Assembly (NCBI RefSeq): GCF_026151205.1
Contig: NC_087079.1
Location: forward strand, 14,508,445-14,572,444
Direction: 5' to 3'
From: Bolinopsis microptera
Taxonomy: Eukaryota > Ctenophora > Tentaculata > Lobata > Bolinopsidae
Length of the DNA: 64,000 bases
The position numbers and the translations under genes were made by a program. This document shows positions 45,901 through 57,239 of the stretch, piece after piece. The notes under the pieces were generated by a model that saw nothing but the letters and a program-made list of their open reading frames with translations, ran no database searches and was not told the origin of the DNA. Position 1 is the first letter of the stretch, and every line of letters begins with the position of its first letter.

Positions 45901-48606
45901 TGGTTTTCCTCCTATCTCTTCAGTAATTACTGTACCCGGATGTGACGCATGGCTTCATTGGTACTACATAGTAAGCAAAAGGAAGCACGATCATGTGAAG
46001 CCGTATTTTACTTACTGCAACTAATGGAGCTGCTATAGTGTGGTTTTGTAGAGGGAGGGTATGTGTTCACCAAGACAAATATATTTAATTTGCGTCGTTC
46101 ATTAAGGCCCTTGAGTTACCAGAGTAGAGAACCGTAAAGACTAGAGAAACTACCAAGCAAGCAAGCAAATATTAAAACTAACCGTCATTCCAGTCGCCAG
46201 TAAAGTTTTTAGCTTTTCTGCCACTTGGCTGGAGTTTCTGGTTTATTTTGTTAAGCAGCTTCTTCTTGGGACCACCTCCTGAGTTATCGTCCTTTAGGTT
46301 GGCAGCGATCTGAAAACAATTGCACCGTTTTAATTGGTTGTTCTGTAAATCATTGATTAGTTGATTTATAGTAATTGAATGGTGGTTTAATCTAAAGTGG
46401 TTCTAATCAGTAGTCTGCTGAAATGTCAGTTTGCTCTCTACAACACTCACTAACACTCACTAACACCCACTAACACTCACTAACACTCCCTAACACTCCC
46501 TAACACTCCCTAACCCTATATTAGCTAACATTGGTTGACTGCACATCACTGCGCGTGTAACCACACAATATTATAGCAGGTGTTAACAGTATCACAGTAC
46601 TTAGCGCGGGTAACTATACAGAGCATACATACAGAATAGCTGTTCAGGGGGTTGGTGGATACATCAGAACTATCCAGTAAAATCATCACAATGTTAACGA
46701 GTTTTAAAAGTTAGTACATTAACCACACTAACTAAGGGTTTATTTCCGACCTGGTAGTTGAAGATAAGCGTCCAGATTAGCCCGAGAGTCAGCTTCATGT
46801 TGCCCTGCATGATATCAGTACTGTCAATGTTCACTATCTTGATACCCTCACCCTTCATGAAGTTGAAGGTGGCTACGATGTTTTCCATCTTCTGCGCGTT
46901 AATACGGGGCTTCTTAGTGTAGTTCCTGGGGGTAGAGATGTGGTAAAACCAGGGTAAATACCTACTAATACTATCAGATTGGTTCGAGCTGACCGCGGGA
47001 ATGTTAATAGACTATTTTAACAGGTCTAGGTTGTAGGTTGTATTTTGATCGATGAAATCATTATGTTGGTCGAGTTATGTGATGATGCCTGGTTTTAGCA
47101 GATGGCGCACTGACTCAATGCAGCACTGAGGATGGTATGGCCTGGTTCGCCGTATGCGATTAGAATTTTCTAGAAGGCTCTCAAAACTTAGAACGTACAG
47201 CGAACTATTCGCCGCAAACTTTACAGCTCTACATACACATGAAAGTTGTCCTGTAAACCTGAAGTGTAATTCAGGTGACATACCAAACCCAACCTCCACT
47301 GCAAATACCAGAGACTGTAGGTGTAAGTGTGACTAGGTTCAGGGACACAGCCACCAGACCACCGAGCCAGTGTATGCCGAGGTGGATATAAAATTCAATG
47401 TTATAAGAAAAACTTTCGCACGTTTCCTAAGCTGTCAACACCCCCAACATAGTTCGACTTATAAGACTCGACAGGAGTTATGGAATATATTGCAGGGTGC
47501 TCTCGATGCTAGAGGTACCCGGTTGTTCAACTGCCTTTTCAACATATTAGAAAGATTGGTGAACCTGGTGGGTGTTCGTGAGGGGTGTATTAATCACGTG
47601 ATGACATGATAGCTACAGAATAACATGGTGGCGAGACTATATACTGATAGAGTGAGCGCATGATTGATTATCATTCCCTCATTTCAGATTATAGAGACAA
47701 AATGTTTTGTCCTGTAGTATCGTTACATTAGCTCCTGTCCCTCTTAGAGATATAAATATGTTGATCCTATGTAAAAGCAGTAGAATGTAAGGACTAGGGT
47801 TTCTCTGATTCTCTTCCCCTAATGGGCGAAGCTGCCAAGACTCCATATATAATTGAACAGGGACAGCCTGTCTAATATTAACAAGACAAGTCTTATTCTA
47901 GCATGTGTGATCTCAGTAACCTTAACGAGGGGTGAAACCTTGAAAAATAATAAGAAGCCTACAATCGGCAAAACAAAGAACCTGAACATTACTGCACGAC
48001 TTATACCGTTTCGATATGCTTAGTGGAAATCATTAACCAAGAGCTCAACTGATTGGTAACACTTTCGTATCATAGTTGAATGACAAAGTGAAAGGAGAAC
48101 ATGACAAAGGAAAATAGACAAATAAAATACAAACCTGCCGATAGACTTGTGAGATAGGACCTCCAACAAGTTGATGAGAGCCAGACCATCGTTGAGATCC
48201 TCTGTGATGTCCTCAACTTCCAGTTTCCTGTGCTTCAGGTGCTCGTTCATCCATCTCTTAAAAGTCTTCTCCTGGATACGGATCCAGCCCACATTTTCAC
48301 TAGGAGGTTAATGTTAGACTAATAAAGAACCTTAAAACAGAGTGACCCACTGATTAGAATGTAACATTGAGATTTTCTCAGCAACGCAAAAATAAAATGA
48401 AAACGGGAAAACTGGAAAGTGGTCAAGTATTTATAGTATTACTATTTACTGTTAGTAAACATTTTAAAAAGACGGTTTTAAAAAATAAAACGATTATCAT
48501 TATTGCTATAAAAATGGGAAGTCCCACGAGGGCGAAGAGAAGACACGGACCTGATCACATCATCAAGGTAGCACTGTCTTTCATCTTCGTTAACTTGCGT
48601 CGTCAT
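39968..48606 (-). CDS. FLN: Short filamin: two CH domains plus about seven Ig repeats
   Basis: Predicted 971 residues from 15 coding exons: 48606-48551, 48299-48135, 46925-46751, 46309-46183, 45780-45611, 45273-45187, 44580-44380, 44082-43844, 43382-43198, 42296-42196, 42077-41976, 41834-41621, 41327-41161, 41008-40823, 40708-39968. All are GT-AG and in frame. CH1 (about 20-130: WIRIQEKTFKRWMNEHL, GNMKLTLGLIWTLIFNY) and CH2 (about 145-255: FTGDWNDGTLLACLVN) form the actin-binding domain. Ig-filamin repeats follow, with signature words such as KVKVEGPGL, SPYKVKI, EGDYVVDVTFAGEP, PDKAGNYLFVAES and VKVYGPGIEPSGN. Vertebrate filamins have 24 repeats. This length is closer to the Dictyostelium gelation factor (six). 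The protein crosslinks actin at the cortex. An 11-nt leader segment with a TTTCAG acceptor precedes the ATG, so a 5' UTR exon lies upstream. Confidence 0.93.
44873..44889. repeat. C homopolymer, 17 bp, in a filamin intron
   Basis: Run of C in the 606-bp intron between the CH2 end exon and the first Ig repeat exon. It is similar in kind to the C runs at 29349, 30890 and 31080. Confidence 0.9.
45112..45184. repeat. Minisatellite (ttaccacttag)n abutting a filamin splice donor
   Basis: About six direct copies of the 11-bp unit ttaccacttag. The last copy merges into the acttac complement of the donor at 45181-45186 of the exon 45273-45187. On the sense strand the array reads ctaagtggtaa, so each unit carries a GTAA core similar to the true donor. 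Confidence 0.8.
46441..46515. repeat. Minisatellite (aacactcact)n in a filamin intron
   Basis: About seven direct 10-bp units, changing from aacactcact to aacactccct. It lies in the intron between exons 46925-46751 and 46309-46183. No other feature was seen in that intron. Confidence 0.9.
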
Positions 48607-50540
48607 CGTTACTGCTCCTGAAACACAAGCAAATATTGTCAAACACATCATAATATCATTAAAAGTTTCTACATCCTGAGGTTATCTCACAAACCATCAA
48701 ACAGATGTCCTGGGAGACAAGGCGTGACAATCTATAATTAACAAACCATGTCAATCACATCTCACAAAACAATATTTATAACACGAAACTGACTCTCAAT
48801 TCTCAGAAAACTCACATCAACTTTCACGCGGAGTTCTCTAAACTGTCATACAAAGTACACGAACGTTACTATGGTAACGGACACCTACAAATACTGAAGG
48901 TAACCGTGACAATCTAACGAGGAAGATCGCCGCTCAAAGAATGAGGAAGAAGCTCTACAAAATATCTACACCACAAAATACCACAATTCTCCTGACACAC
49001 ACACACACACGCTGCTATATCATACACAGCGGACACATATGCTTTATACTTATAGTAACCTAGTGCCGAGCTGCAGCGGACTCAGCTCTGTTAACTGTTA
49101 AACTCGATGACAAATGCTGAACCAGCACGAGGTCATGTGACCGGTCACGTGACGAGCTGTTCGAGTTGCATTGGCCAGGGGGAAGTAACGTGGCGGGAAG
49201 GCAGCACCCCATTGGCCGACGGATTAATGTAATCTACCTATTTCCAAAGTGTATTTGACTGCGTAAAACACAAGGTTGCGGCAGACAATATTTTACCGGA
49301 AGGAACAGTTGAAGGAACAATCAGGACGTGCTGGGCTGACTGCTGTCACAACCCGCAAAACGCCGTGTTACAACCGGTTTATTAGATTTCTTTCACAATA
49401 CTTGCTGACAAGAAGCGTACAGTACCAAACATATGGCAGGGATGTTACAATATAGCGAAGAACATGTGAGTTACTAATACTAATGGTCTTACTACTACTA
49501 CTGCAATACATTTCTTGTTCAAACCTCATGAAAATGTTTAACTATTCACAACTCACGTAAATTATCACTTGGTTTTTTCCTTGTTAAGCGTCATAATATT
49601 AGTACTAGATTTTACGTATAATCCTTCCCGAAAGGCCGGCGGGAGGAATGAGCTTGAGACCACGTGGTTTCGTGACGTCACATGAAGGCGGGATGAAGTT
49701 GACTGACTGTGCTATAAATAGCTCTAAATAGTCGGGTTAACTCTGAAATCAGGAATCTTCGAATTTACATTACCCTCTGAGACGTAAGCATAATATTACA
49801 GTGCAGGAGTTGCATCAGTGAGGATATTGGGTATCCCGTGGTGGTGATTGGTGGGTGTTAACTGTTAAGTGGAGACGACAGATATAAACTTTGATTTTGA
49901 CCGTAAGCATAAGTACCACTAAACTTAGATTGTTCGTCTCTAATAATACAGTTGCAATTTGAATTCGTGGAAATCATACGCACGAAAACAAGATTTTAGA
50001 ACATATCATCAAGAAACTGGGAAAGTTGAATATTTACCATCAGGGGCCTGCTCCAGTATTATAACCATGATGACTAAAACTACCTTACGAACAACACAGA
50101 GTGTGTCACTACAAGAAACTAGAAGCAACCGTTTGACAGGAACAAACCAGCTAATAACACTGCTAGAGATTGGACAGTGTATATTATACATGGTATACTG
50201 TATAATATACAGCTGGTGGGAGGCCCGGGAGAATTATAGGGATTTGACACTGTCAGACAGCCGCAACAGTTTGTTATCCCTTTATTTAGTTAACACTACG
50301 TTTATATAGTCAGTAGTGTAACAGCATTATTAGTAGTTTTGTTGATCAGATTGATGGAAAATATTGTAATCCTCAATGGTAAGTTGTTAGTGCTAATTCG
50401 GGGCAGTATCTTGAGGGGTTCATATCTTAAACACTCTCTCGCCCAGTATCGTAGATCAACTCTACTTTTTCAGCACTCGAAACTCGTAAGACACACCGAC
50501 CTGAACTTTCAGCAGACTTAATCACTTTTTCACGCCCACT
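48607..50540. other. Filamin upstream region
   Basis: Contains the 3' end of a filamin 5' UTR exon (48617-48607, acceptor AG at 48619-48618), a short (ac)n patch near 48997, and paired gtcacgtgac-like words near 49140. The first UTR exon probably lies near 48.7-49.1 kb but cannot be fixed. The short frames in 49.9-50.5 kb have no recognisable content. Confidence 0.5.
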
Positions 50541-50662
50541 TTCTCACATTCACTGACTGTAGCACTCGCTGACTGTAGCACTCACTGACTGTAGCACTCA
50601 CTTTTTCACACTCGCTGACTGTAGCACTCACTGACTGTGGTACTGACTGACTGTAGCACTCA
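50541..50662. repeat. Minisatellite (actgtagcactc)n
   Basis: About six direct units of 17-18 bp around cactcactgactgtag, with one unit interrupted by tttttcac. It lies just beyond the 3' end of the small reading frame at 50889-50677. Confidence 0.85.
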
Positions 50663-50676
50663 CAAAACCTCAGGGG

Positions 50677-50889
50677 TCACCAACCATTAACATGAGCCGT
50701 GGTCTGAGAGACCGTAATCTCAGCATGAGAGTTCCCTCGTTTCATTTTCCTCTTCCTCAGACTAGCTCTGATGACACTACCCGCGTCACTGCGGAGATCT
50801 CTCTTGAACTGGGAGTTGTTGGGGGTCTCTTCTTTTGTTTCGTCTGTGTTGTACATCACAAACTTCTTCTTCTTTGGGGTGGTCGTCAT
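50677..50889 (-). CDS. Candidate small basic protein, unrecognised
   Basis: An ATG-started frame of 70 codons: MTTTPKKKKFVMYNTDETKE at the front, then a Lys/Arg/Ser-rich middle (ASLRKRKMKRGNSH) and a C-terminus TTAHVNGW. Base composition is less AT-rich than the surroundings and the frame is free of low complexity, unlike neighbouring random frames. It has no membrane segment or signal peptide. It could be a cytosolic or nuclear peptide, or one exon of a larger gene. I recognise no family and give it modest weight. Confidence 0.35.
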   Translation of the reverse strand: MTTTPKKKKFVMYNTDETKEETPNNSQFKRDLRSDAGSVIRASLRKRKMKRGNSHAEITVSQTTAHVNGW

Positions 50890-50905
50890 AGTGTTTTATG
50901 TGTAG

Positions 50906-51030
50906 GAAAGGTGTTGTAGAGGGGATATAGATTATAGAGGTGTAGTAAAGGTGTAGGAAAGGTGTTGTAGAGGGGATATAGAAGTGTAGTAAAGGTGTTG
51001 TAAAGGTGTTGTAGAGGGGATATAAAGGTA
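50906..51030. repeat. Minisatellite (gtgtaggaaaggtgttgtagaggggatata)n
   Basis: Three imperfect direct units built from aaaggtgttgtagaggggat plus shorter aaaggtgt subunits. The array starts 16 bp upstream of the ATG of the small candidate gene on the - strand. Confidence 0.85.
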
Positions 51031-53345
51031 GCAGTCAAGGTGAGTAGCAAGGCTGGACTGCAGGTTGGTGGAACTCTCTCATCATTAAAAACTAAAAGAT
51101 AAGATTAACACTCAAGTTCCTTAGTTGAAGAGGCAAAATCAACCAACTCATCGAATTCTGCAAGCCAGGAAAAGGGCGAAAGGGATTATTTTACCCCTAA
51201 CATATCAAATAAACACACACAGGTCGTGAAATAATTACGACACGGCAATACAATTATCAGTTTCTGCCAACTTCTGTAACAATATCCTTGAAATGCTGAA
51301 AGGGCGCCACTCTGATCACGGAACGTTTATGACAGCACTAAAAAAGACGGAATTTCCGCGATTTTCCCCATTTTTTAAAAGTTGGAGTCGTGAGCTGTCT
51401 AGAAATGGTTTCAAAGACCCTAAAAATAGAAATATGAATTAACTGGAAACAATAACAGATAAGAGCCCGTTGCTAGGTTCAAAATGAAGAATTTAGGAAT
51501 TTAAATTCGCATAATTAACAACATTTCATTCACATATTACGATAAGAAGACGGCAGGACCTGTATACCAAAAGTAGAGTTGAATAACTGTTATATGTGTA
51601 ATCATATAGCAATACAAAGTACCTAAATATCTATTAGTAATATTTATAAAATTGCAACAAAACGACATAGAAAAATGGCTTAGAGGGTGGACAGAAATGA
51701 CATAACGATAATATGATGTAAAAATAGGCCTGTAACTTTAAATCTTGATTGACCTGACGGCGAAATGAAAAGGATTTGCTAAGATTAAATAAAGGAACGC
51801 CGACCAACAATTAAGACGAAGGCACCGAAGATTTCCTATTTTTACAGACTACAAAGAAATATATCGCGACAAATAGTGATGCAATGTAAATACAAGCCTA
51901 TTTCAGTATTTGATATTTTTTTGATTGGCAAAATATTAGAAGAACAGCATGAACTTAACCACTACTTTACCTCTACTAGGGTAAGTTGGATGAGTTATCA
52001 CTTAAAAAGATGACGAGAATGTCTATTGCTCAAGAAAGATGCACAGATTGCTGATTACGATAAACTGAGCGAATGTGAAGACGAAATCAGATCTAACAGC
52101 AATATGAAAACAGAGCTATGAATATTGGCGGGGTTAGGGCGGATTGGAAATGTGAAATCCAATTACAGTCTATAAAAGTATAAAGGTGCGATTATACATA
52201 ACACATTTACGCTGTAAATGTGTTTTGTGTAAACGGGCCAATTTGACGGCTAGTAGTAAAAACGTGTGAGTTTATAGTTTACACGTAGATATAGGTTAAA
52301 ATATGCCGATAGTATTTATGATCTCAAAGAGGAATGCACAGCATTTTATTTCCGGACCACAACCAGGTTTGACCGGAAGTAAGCTAGGCAGTGAAATCAT
52401 GAACAGGAATCCGGTCTGAGGAAAATATTTGAACAATAAGTGTGGACCTTTGAATCATACCAGTGAGGACACTTGACCAGTGCGGACACTTGATCCTAGA
52501 GCCTGCAAACCTTTTACAGATGGCAAATTTACAAACTTTTACGGGCAACAATTTACTTCTCAGTACAGCTACTGACTTACGGTAAGGTTACAAATTTGAT
52601 CTGCCCAATTATGAAGTTGATCACTGATCAGGTTAAGTTATTACCATAATGTATTTTAACTAGAGTGAGATAAACAAAAGATTTGATCATCTAGGGCACG
52701 TTATGAATATTTTTAAACAATAAGAAATTCGGAGACAAGCAATATTTTCGGATCCGAAAGATTCCAGAAGTATGAAATTTCTTTCGCCTCTTGTACTTTC
52801 AGCAAAGTTTGGAAAATACGAAACACTAAAATTTCACAAAAAAAACCTTCTTTTTGACAGGCAGCTAACCAAGAACAATAAACAGTAGGCAGTATACCAG
52901 AATAATATCCTAGTAAAGTGTACTGACGGTGTTACGACATGATGTGGACGTTCTAAATACCAGGCATTATGTAATTAATAAAATCATAGGGGTTATTGAA
53001 ATGATATACTGTGGAAGTGAGTGATATGTTGCATCACTCAGAGTGCTCGCTCCCATTCTAGAAAGTCATAGATAAATGAACAGGGGCACAGGTCACAGGC
53101 AGCCGATGCTTTTAGAGTGAGAGAATGTTAGGTTTTAACAACTATGCATGGATGATTATGGGTTGGACAGGACAGGGATAAGGTGGTCTTAACTGTGACA
53201 GGAGAGTCTCATTGTTAGGTTTTGGTTGGAATGTTAATAATTCAGGGTATGCTATGTTTGGGATGTTTGGTCAGGGTACGTCAGAACATGGTCACATTTT
53301 GTCATGACCCCAGACTCGGGGTGTCACATACGGCTTTCCTTCTGC
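51031..53345. other. Gene-poor stretch, nothing recognised
   Basis: AT-rich sequence with no reading frame above background, no RNA gene and no clear repeat. It may be intergenic or a long intron of a gene beyond the window. Confidence 0.5.
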
Positions 53346-53357
53346 TGACTGTAATAT

Positions 53358-53476
53358 TCACGTGGTGTGACGTAGTACCACGTGGTGTGACGTAGTACCG
53401 ACGTGGTGTGACGTAGTACCATGGTGGTGTGACGTAGTACCGACGTGGTGTGACGTAGTACCACGTGGTGTGACGT
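53358..53476. repeat. Minisatellite (cgtggtgtgacgtagtac)n
   Basis: About six direct units of 19-22 bp, each with ggtgtgacgtagtacc. TGACGTA is a half-palindromic CREB/ATF-like word, so the array could act as a cluster of binding sites. That is an inference. Confidence 0.88.
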
Positions 53477-54026
53477 ATAGTGTCATGTGAATTCATTGTG
53501 CTATAGTGAGGCACTATAGTCACTACGCTGACTACGGGCATGCTCTGTGAGTAGATATAAATTAAACCTGAGAACAAAACAAAAAACTGAACGATTAAAT
53601 GGTAATTGAAAACTTTCGATGAGGCAACAAAATCTCAATTTGAATTACAATTAAATCTCAATTTGAATTACATGTTAAGGCATGTTTACACTACACACCC
53701 TATAAAAGCACTAAAAATACAAAACAACTCCACATATACAGCCTAACAAGATACTCCACACAGTATCCAAGAATAACAAACGAAGAAGGGTGTATCAGAG
53801 TACTTAGCTCAAACAAAATGTACTGACTCCAAACTATGACGGAGACTGTCACGAAACACAATCGGAATGTGATACATGTAATTGATCTCTATTTGATCAA
53901 AGAATGCAGGCAGACATTTCACGTCCGGACACACACAGAACATGACGTATCAAAGTGTCCACATGATAATAACTTATCCTTTAATTACGGCGAAATTATT
54001 CAAATTCTTCGGCCTTAAATGTCTGC

Positions 54027-54027
54027 C

Positions 54028-54058
<31 letters not shown>
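54027..54058. repeat. (GA)n microsatellite
   Basis: A run of alternating ga about 30 bp long, roughly 80 bp before the palindrome-array element. Confidence 0.9.
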
Positions 54059-54141
54059 CTCAAAGGTACACCTATAACAACATGCCGTCATACGGGCGTG
54101 TACCACATTTTGAAAGGACGGGCTTGTTAAAATACTATATA

Positions 54142-54682
54142 TGAGGGACCACATGCAAAACTGGTATATCTGTTTTTGATAGTTTTGAGATAAATGCATT
54201 TTACTGATTTAAAGATTCTATATCATGTGTAAAAAACACTTCTAAAAAATGGTATATCTGTCTATATACCATTTTTAAAACTAGAATTGTACCAAAACTG
54301 GTATATCTCACGATATACCATTTTTTCTATACTATAAACAATAAAATAATTTAACTGAGAATGGTATATCTGAAGATATACCATTTGGGCTGGCTAAAGT
54401 CTATAAAATGTGTATAGATATACCGGTTTTATAGAAGATAAGTTTCTTGAAGGTGGTCTATCTGCAGATATACCATTTTGTTTTCATGATTGTTAAAAGC
54501 TAAAATGGTATATTGTAACATATACCAGTTTTGGAAAAATAAAATTTCACTTTTTTTCAAAAATTTCTTCAAAATTGTTCAAAAAAAGTTCCAAAGATGC
54601 ACCTTTCCACCCTGAAGACTATGAGCTACCTGCGCAAAATTGGTATATGTTCAGATATACCAGTTTTGCATGTGGTCCCTCA
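54142..54682. mobile_element. Transposon-like element made of an array of small palindromes
   Basis: The left end tgagggaccacatgcaaaac, continuing as tggtatatct, is matched in reverse complement at the right end (gatataccagttttgcatgt then ggtccctca). This gives perfect inverted ends of about 30 bp, with TATA-rich sequence outside both. Inside, at about 54247-54275, 54298-54325, 54360-54386, 54454-54480, 54503-54533 and 54638-54668, are imperfect palindromes of the form tggtatatctg-n-gatatacca, plus one half-site near 54415. Spacing is mostly 45-65 bp. It has no coding frame. Superfamily is unknown; a TA or TATA duplication is possible. Confidence 0.85.
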
Positions 54683-54689
54683 TATATAT

Positions 54690-55026
54690 TATAAGCTAGG
54701 CTCCTGAATAATAACCCACTCTATTTACTGATAAGGTGGGAGACACTGTCAAGGGATTAGTGACCGTCCCACGATAACGCCTCTAAATCTGCAGGACGTA
54801 GGAACTTCTTAATTTAAAAGAAGAACAATACTAATTTGATCTCCGTGAGAAGGAGGAACGGTGCATATCTGTCACTCAAAGTGCTTCAGAAAACGGCTGC
54901 AGAATTCAGGTGTTAAAATAGAACCTATTGTGCAGATGTTGTGATCACTGGTAAAAATAGGAGGGGCGAATATATCGGATGAAGTTGTGAAAGTTAAAGA
55001 AGTACAGTTTATGTGACGGGGGGAAC
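54690..55026. other. Spacer, nothing recognised
   Basis: No repeat or gene evident between the palindrome-array element and the weak frame at 55027. Confidence 0.45.
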
Positions 55027-55395
55027 ATGTTCTCTATAACATCACACATATGCTTCATCTCTATTGGGGGGCTCGGACCACAATGCCCATTCTCTGTGGA
55101 CCAATCAAATCATCGTATTAAGTTCGCACACCAATCAAAAGCCAGCAGAGTGGCACGGATTGTAGGGGCAGGGAGGTGGGACGCGTCATCGTCGTTACCT
55201 ACCACGCTAGATGATTTAATGAACATTGAACCCATGTCATGCCATGATGACCAGGGTGTACATCTACTCTTTCAATTACAGTCTCGTTATTACTGTGACA
55301 TACCGGGACAGGAATACTACGACTTCTTGACTTGTATTATAGATCTGGCCCAAGGTCAACAAGAACAAAACAAACAAACATATTGGTCGACCTGA
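55027..55395 (+). CDS. Weak orphan reading frame, 122 codons
   Basis: An ATG-started frame with balanced residue use (PQCPFSVDQSNHRIKFAHQS, later LLFQLQSRYYCDIPGQEYYD) in a slightly GC-richer patch. It shows no family motif, signal peptide or clear splice context. It may be an exon, an orphan gene or chance. I list it because it is the longest ordinary-looking frame in the 49-64 kb stretch. Confidence 0.2.
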   Translation: MFSITSHICFISIGGLGPQCPFSVDQSNHRIKFAHQSKASRVARIVGAGRWDASSSLPTTLDDLMNIEPMSCHDDQGVHLLFQLQSRYYCDIPGQEYYDFLTCIIDLAQGQQEQNKQTYWST

Positions 55396-56962
55396 GCGAT
55401 AATCCAAGGTATGACAGGAATGGCAGCATGCGAAATGAGGGCAGATTTAATCCGGGCAAATCACCAACGAATCCTGACCGAGTGACCGGGTGAGTTATGC
55501 GAAATAAGATTTCAAAAGCTCCGGACCACATCTCAAATTTCTGAGGTTGAAGAGCGGTTACAGAAAGTTTGAAAATATCGGCGCGGGGCGGCAGTGTCCG
55601 TAAGAACTCTGAGAGTTGTTCAAGATGGCACCATTTTAGGACCTCATTCTTTTATCTAACTAACTTTATATATGTACGACTAAGGACAATGGTGTTTCGG
55701 AGGTCCTTTGCTCTTGGTCTTTGAGCGGTATCATGTTATCGGCACAATCACCGCTTCACATGTCGTGTTCTGACCGTATGGTGATATTTATTAATGACCG
55801 TTATAATTCCTCAGTGTTGAAGCATGATGAGGTATAATAATCGAGCCGTGGTTCTGGCTAAGTGGCTGGCAGTTGGAAGAAAAAGAGAACAGTCATGACA
55901 GTCATACGATATGAAAATTTAAGAAACCAGGAATTTTGATACCACATAGGTTCAAACTTGACTGTCTAGAAATCTTAACGATATTCAACTTAAGTCTAGT
56001 AAACTAGGATATATCAGCTATTACACAAATGTGCGTGTTGAATGATATAGATTGTTCACTTTAGTGTAAATGATAAAAAACTGATAAGGATAAGACAACG
56101 GTATTATAATGTGAATGATTTTCTCACCTCATGAAAAAAGATAATCACGAGGGAGTTATAAGTGATTAACCACATTTTATTCAAGTATTCGTGACCGGCT
56201 AACCGCTATTTATTTTTAAAAAGGAAGAAACTCACCCATTTTGAAGCGGCTATATCATAAACCCTACAACTACTCTACTACAACAAAAAATGCGAACTGT
56301 TAAAGAAGCACAAACAAGCCAAACCGCAGAACGAACTGCTGAAAGACCTGGCAAACCTGGAAAGTGCAAACAACTATCGCAGGTAGTTTTAAGTGTGAAA
56401 TTTAGTTGATGACAGCTGAAAGGCATGAGAGTTCCGAGTAAATACCTTGCAGACACGTTGACGGTGACGTGGCATGACCAGGAAGTTACTAAGCTATACT
56501 GATGATACTATTTTTAAGTTTTAAGGGTTAACCCTTGTTCTCAAGTTTCTTGATGACATTAAATGTACGTGATACATGTAAAAAATAAGCCATAAGGTAA
56601 TATGAGTGTAGATTTGGTTCTTACGGGTGATCCACGATGTTGAATACTTCTATTTATACCAGAACCTTCAAGCAATATAAAAGTTGGCATCACTATTTAT
56701 CCGAAATATTTTCGGCAATTTGTTAACAGCGCAGAATCCCCACAAAAGCCCTCTCATAAATGTATCCTTTAAACAGCAAAACCCTGATTAGTGATTCCAA
56801 CCCCACTTTCAGCCTCACTTCACCTCACACAACCCTACTGCCAACCTCCGCAACCCTACTACCAGGTACCAAGTAGGTGTTCCTATATCAGTACATTCTA
56901 ACTAACAGTATATAACAGGTCCTCTTGTAGCGCTGACAGGTCCTCTTGTTAGTTAGCACGTT
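55396..56962. other. Gene-poor stretch, nothing recognised
   Basis: AT-rich sequence without recognisable gene, RNA or structured repeat. Confidence 0.45.
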
Positions 56963-56968
56963 ATGTGG

Positions 56969-57222
56969 CAGCAGCCAGGGCAGCCAGAGTAGCCAGGGCA
57001 GCCAGAGTAGCCAGGGCAGCAGCCAGGGCAGCCAGAGTTATAGTCATGGGAGCCAGGGTAGCCATGGCAGCCAGGGTTGTCATGGAAGCTAGGGCAACCA
57101 GCAGGACAGCAGCCAGGGACTCGTTGTAACGTGGTACGGCCAGCCTGCAACTCATTCTGCCATTCCCTCTTATTGTTATAATTGGCAGCCAGGTTGGAGG
57201 TTATAATTGGCAGCCAGGTTGG
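56969..57222. repeat. Minisatellite (gcagccagggcagccagagta)n and derivatives
   Basis: Direct array of ccagggcagccagagtag-type units from about 56975 to 57115, then a 25-bp unit (ataattggcagccaggttgg) repeated twice near 57178-57225. Apparent Gly/Cys- or Ala/Leu-rich frames on the - strand arise from it. Confidence 0.85.
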
Positions 57223-57239
57223 AGGTTGAAAGTTTGGAC

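Noticed and set aside
53302-53577. A - strand frame repeating a Tyr-Tyr-Val-Thr-Pro-Arg unit
   Set aside because: It is a read-through of the 19-22 bp minisatellite, not a repeat protein.
54142-54682. Palindrome array as a CRISPR or tRNA/ncRNA cluster
   Set aside because: Spacers are not of one length, arms are AT-rich and imperfect, and long inverted ends mark it as a mobile element.
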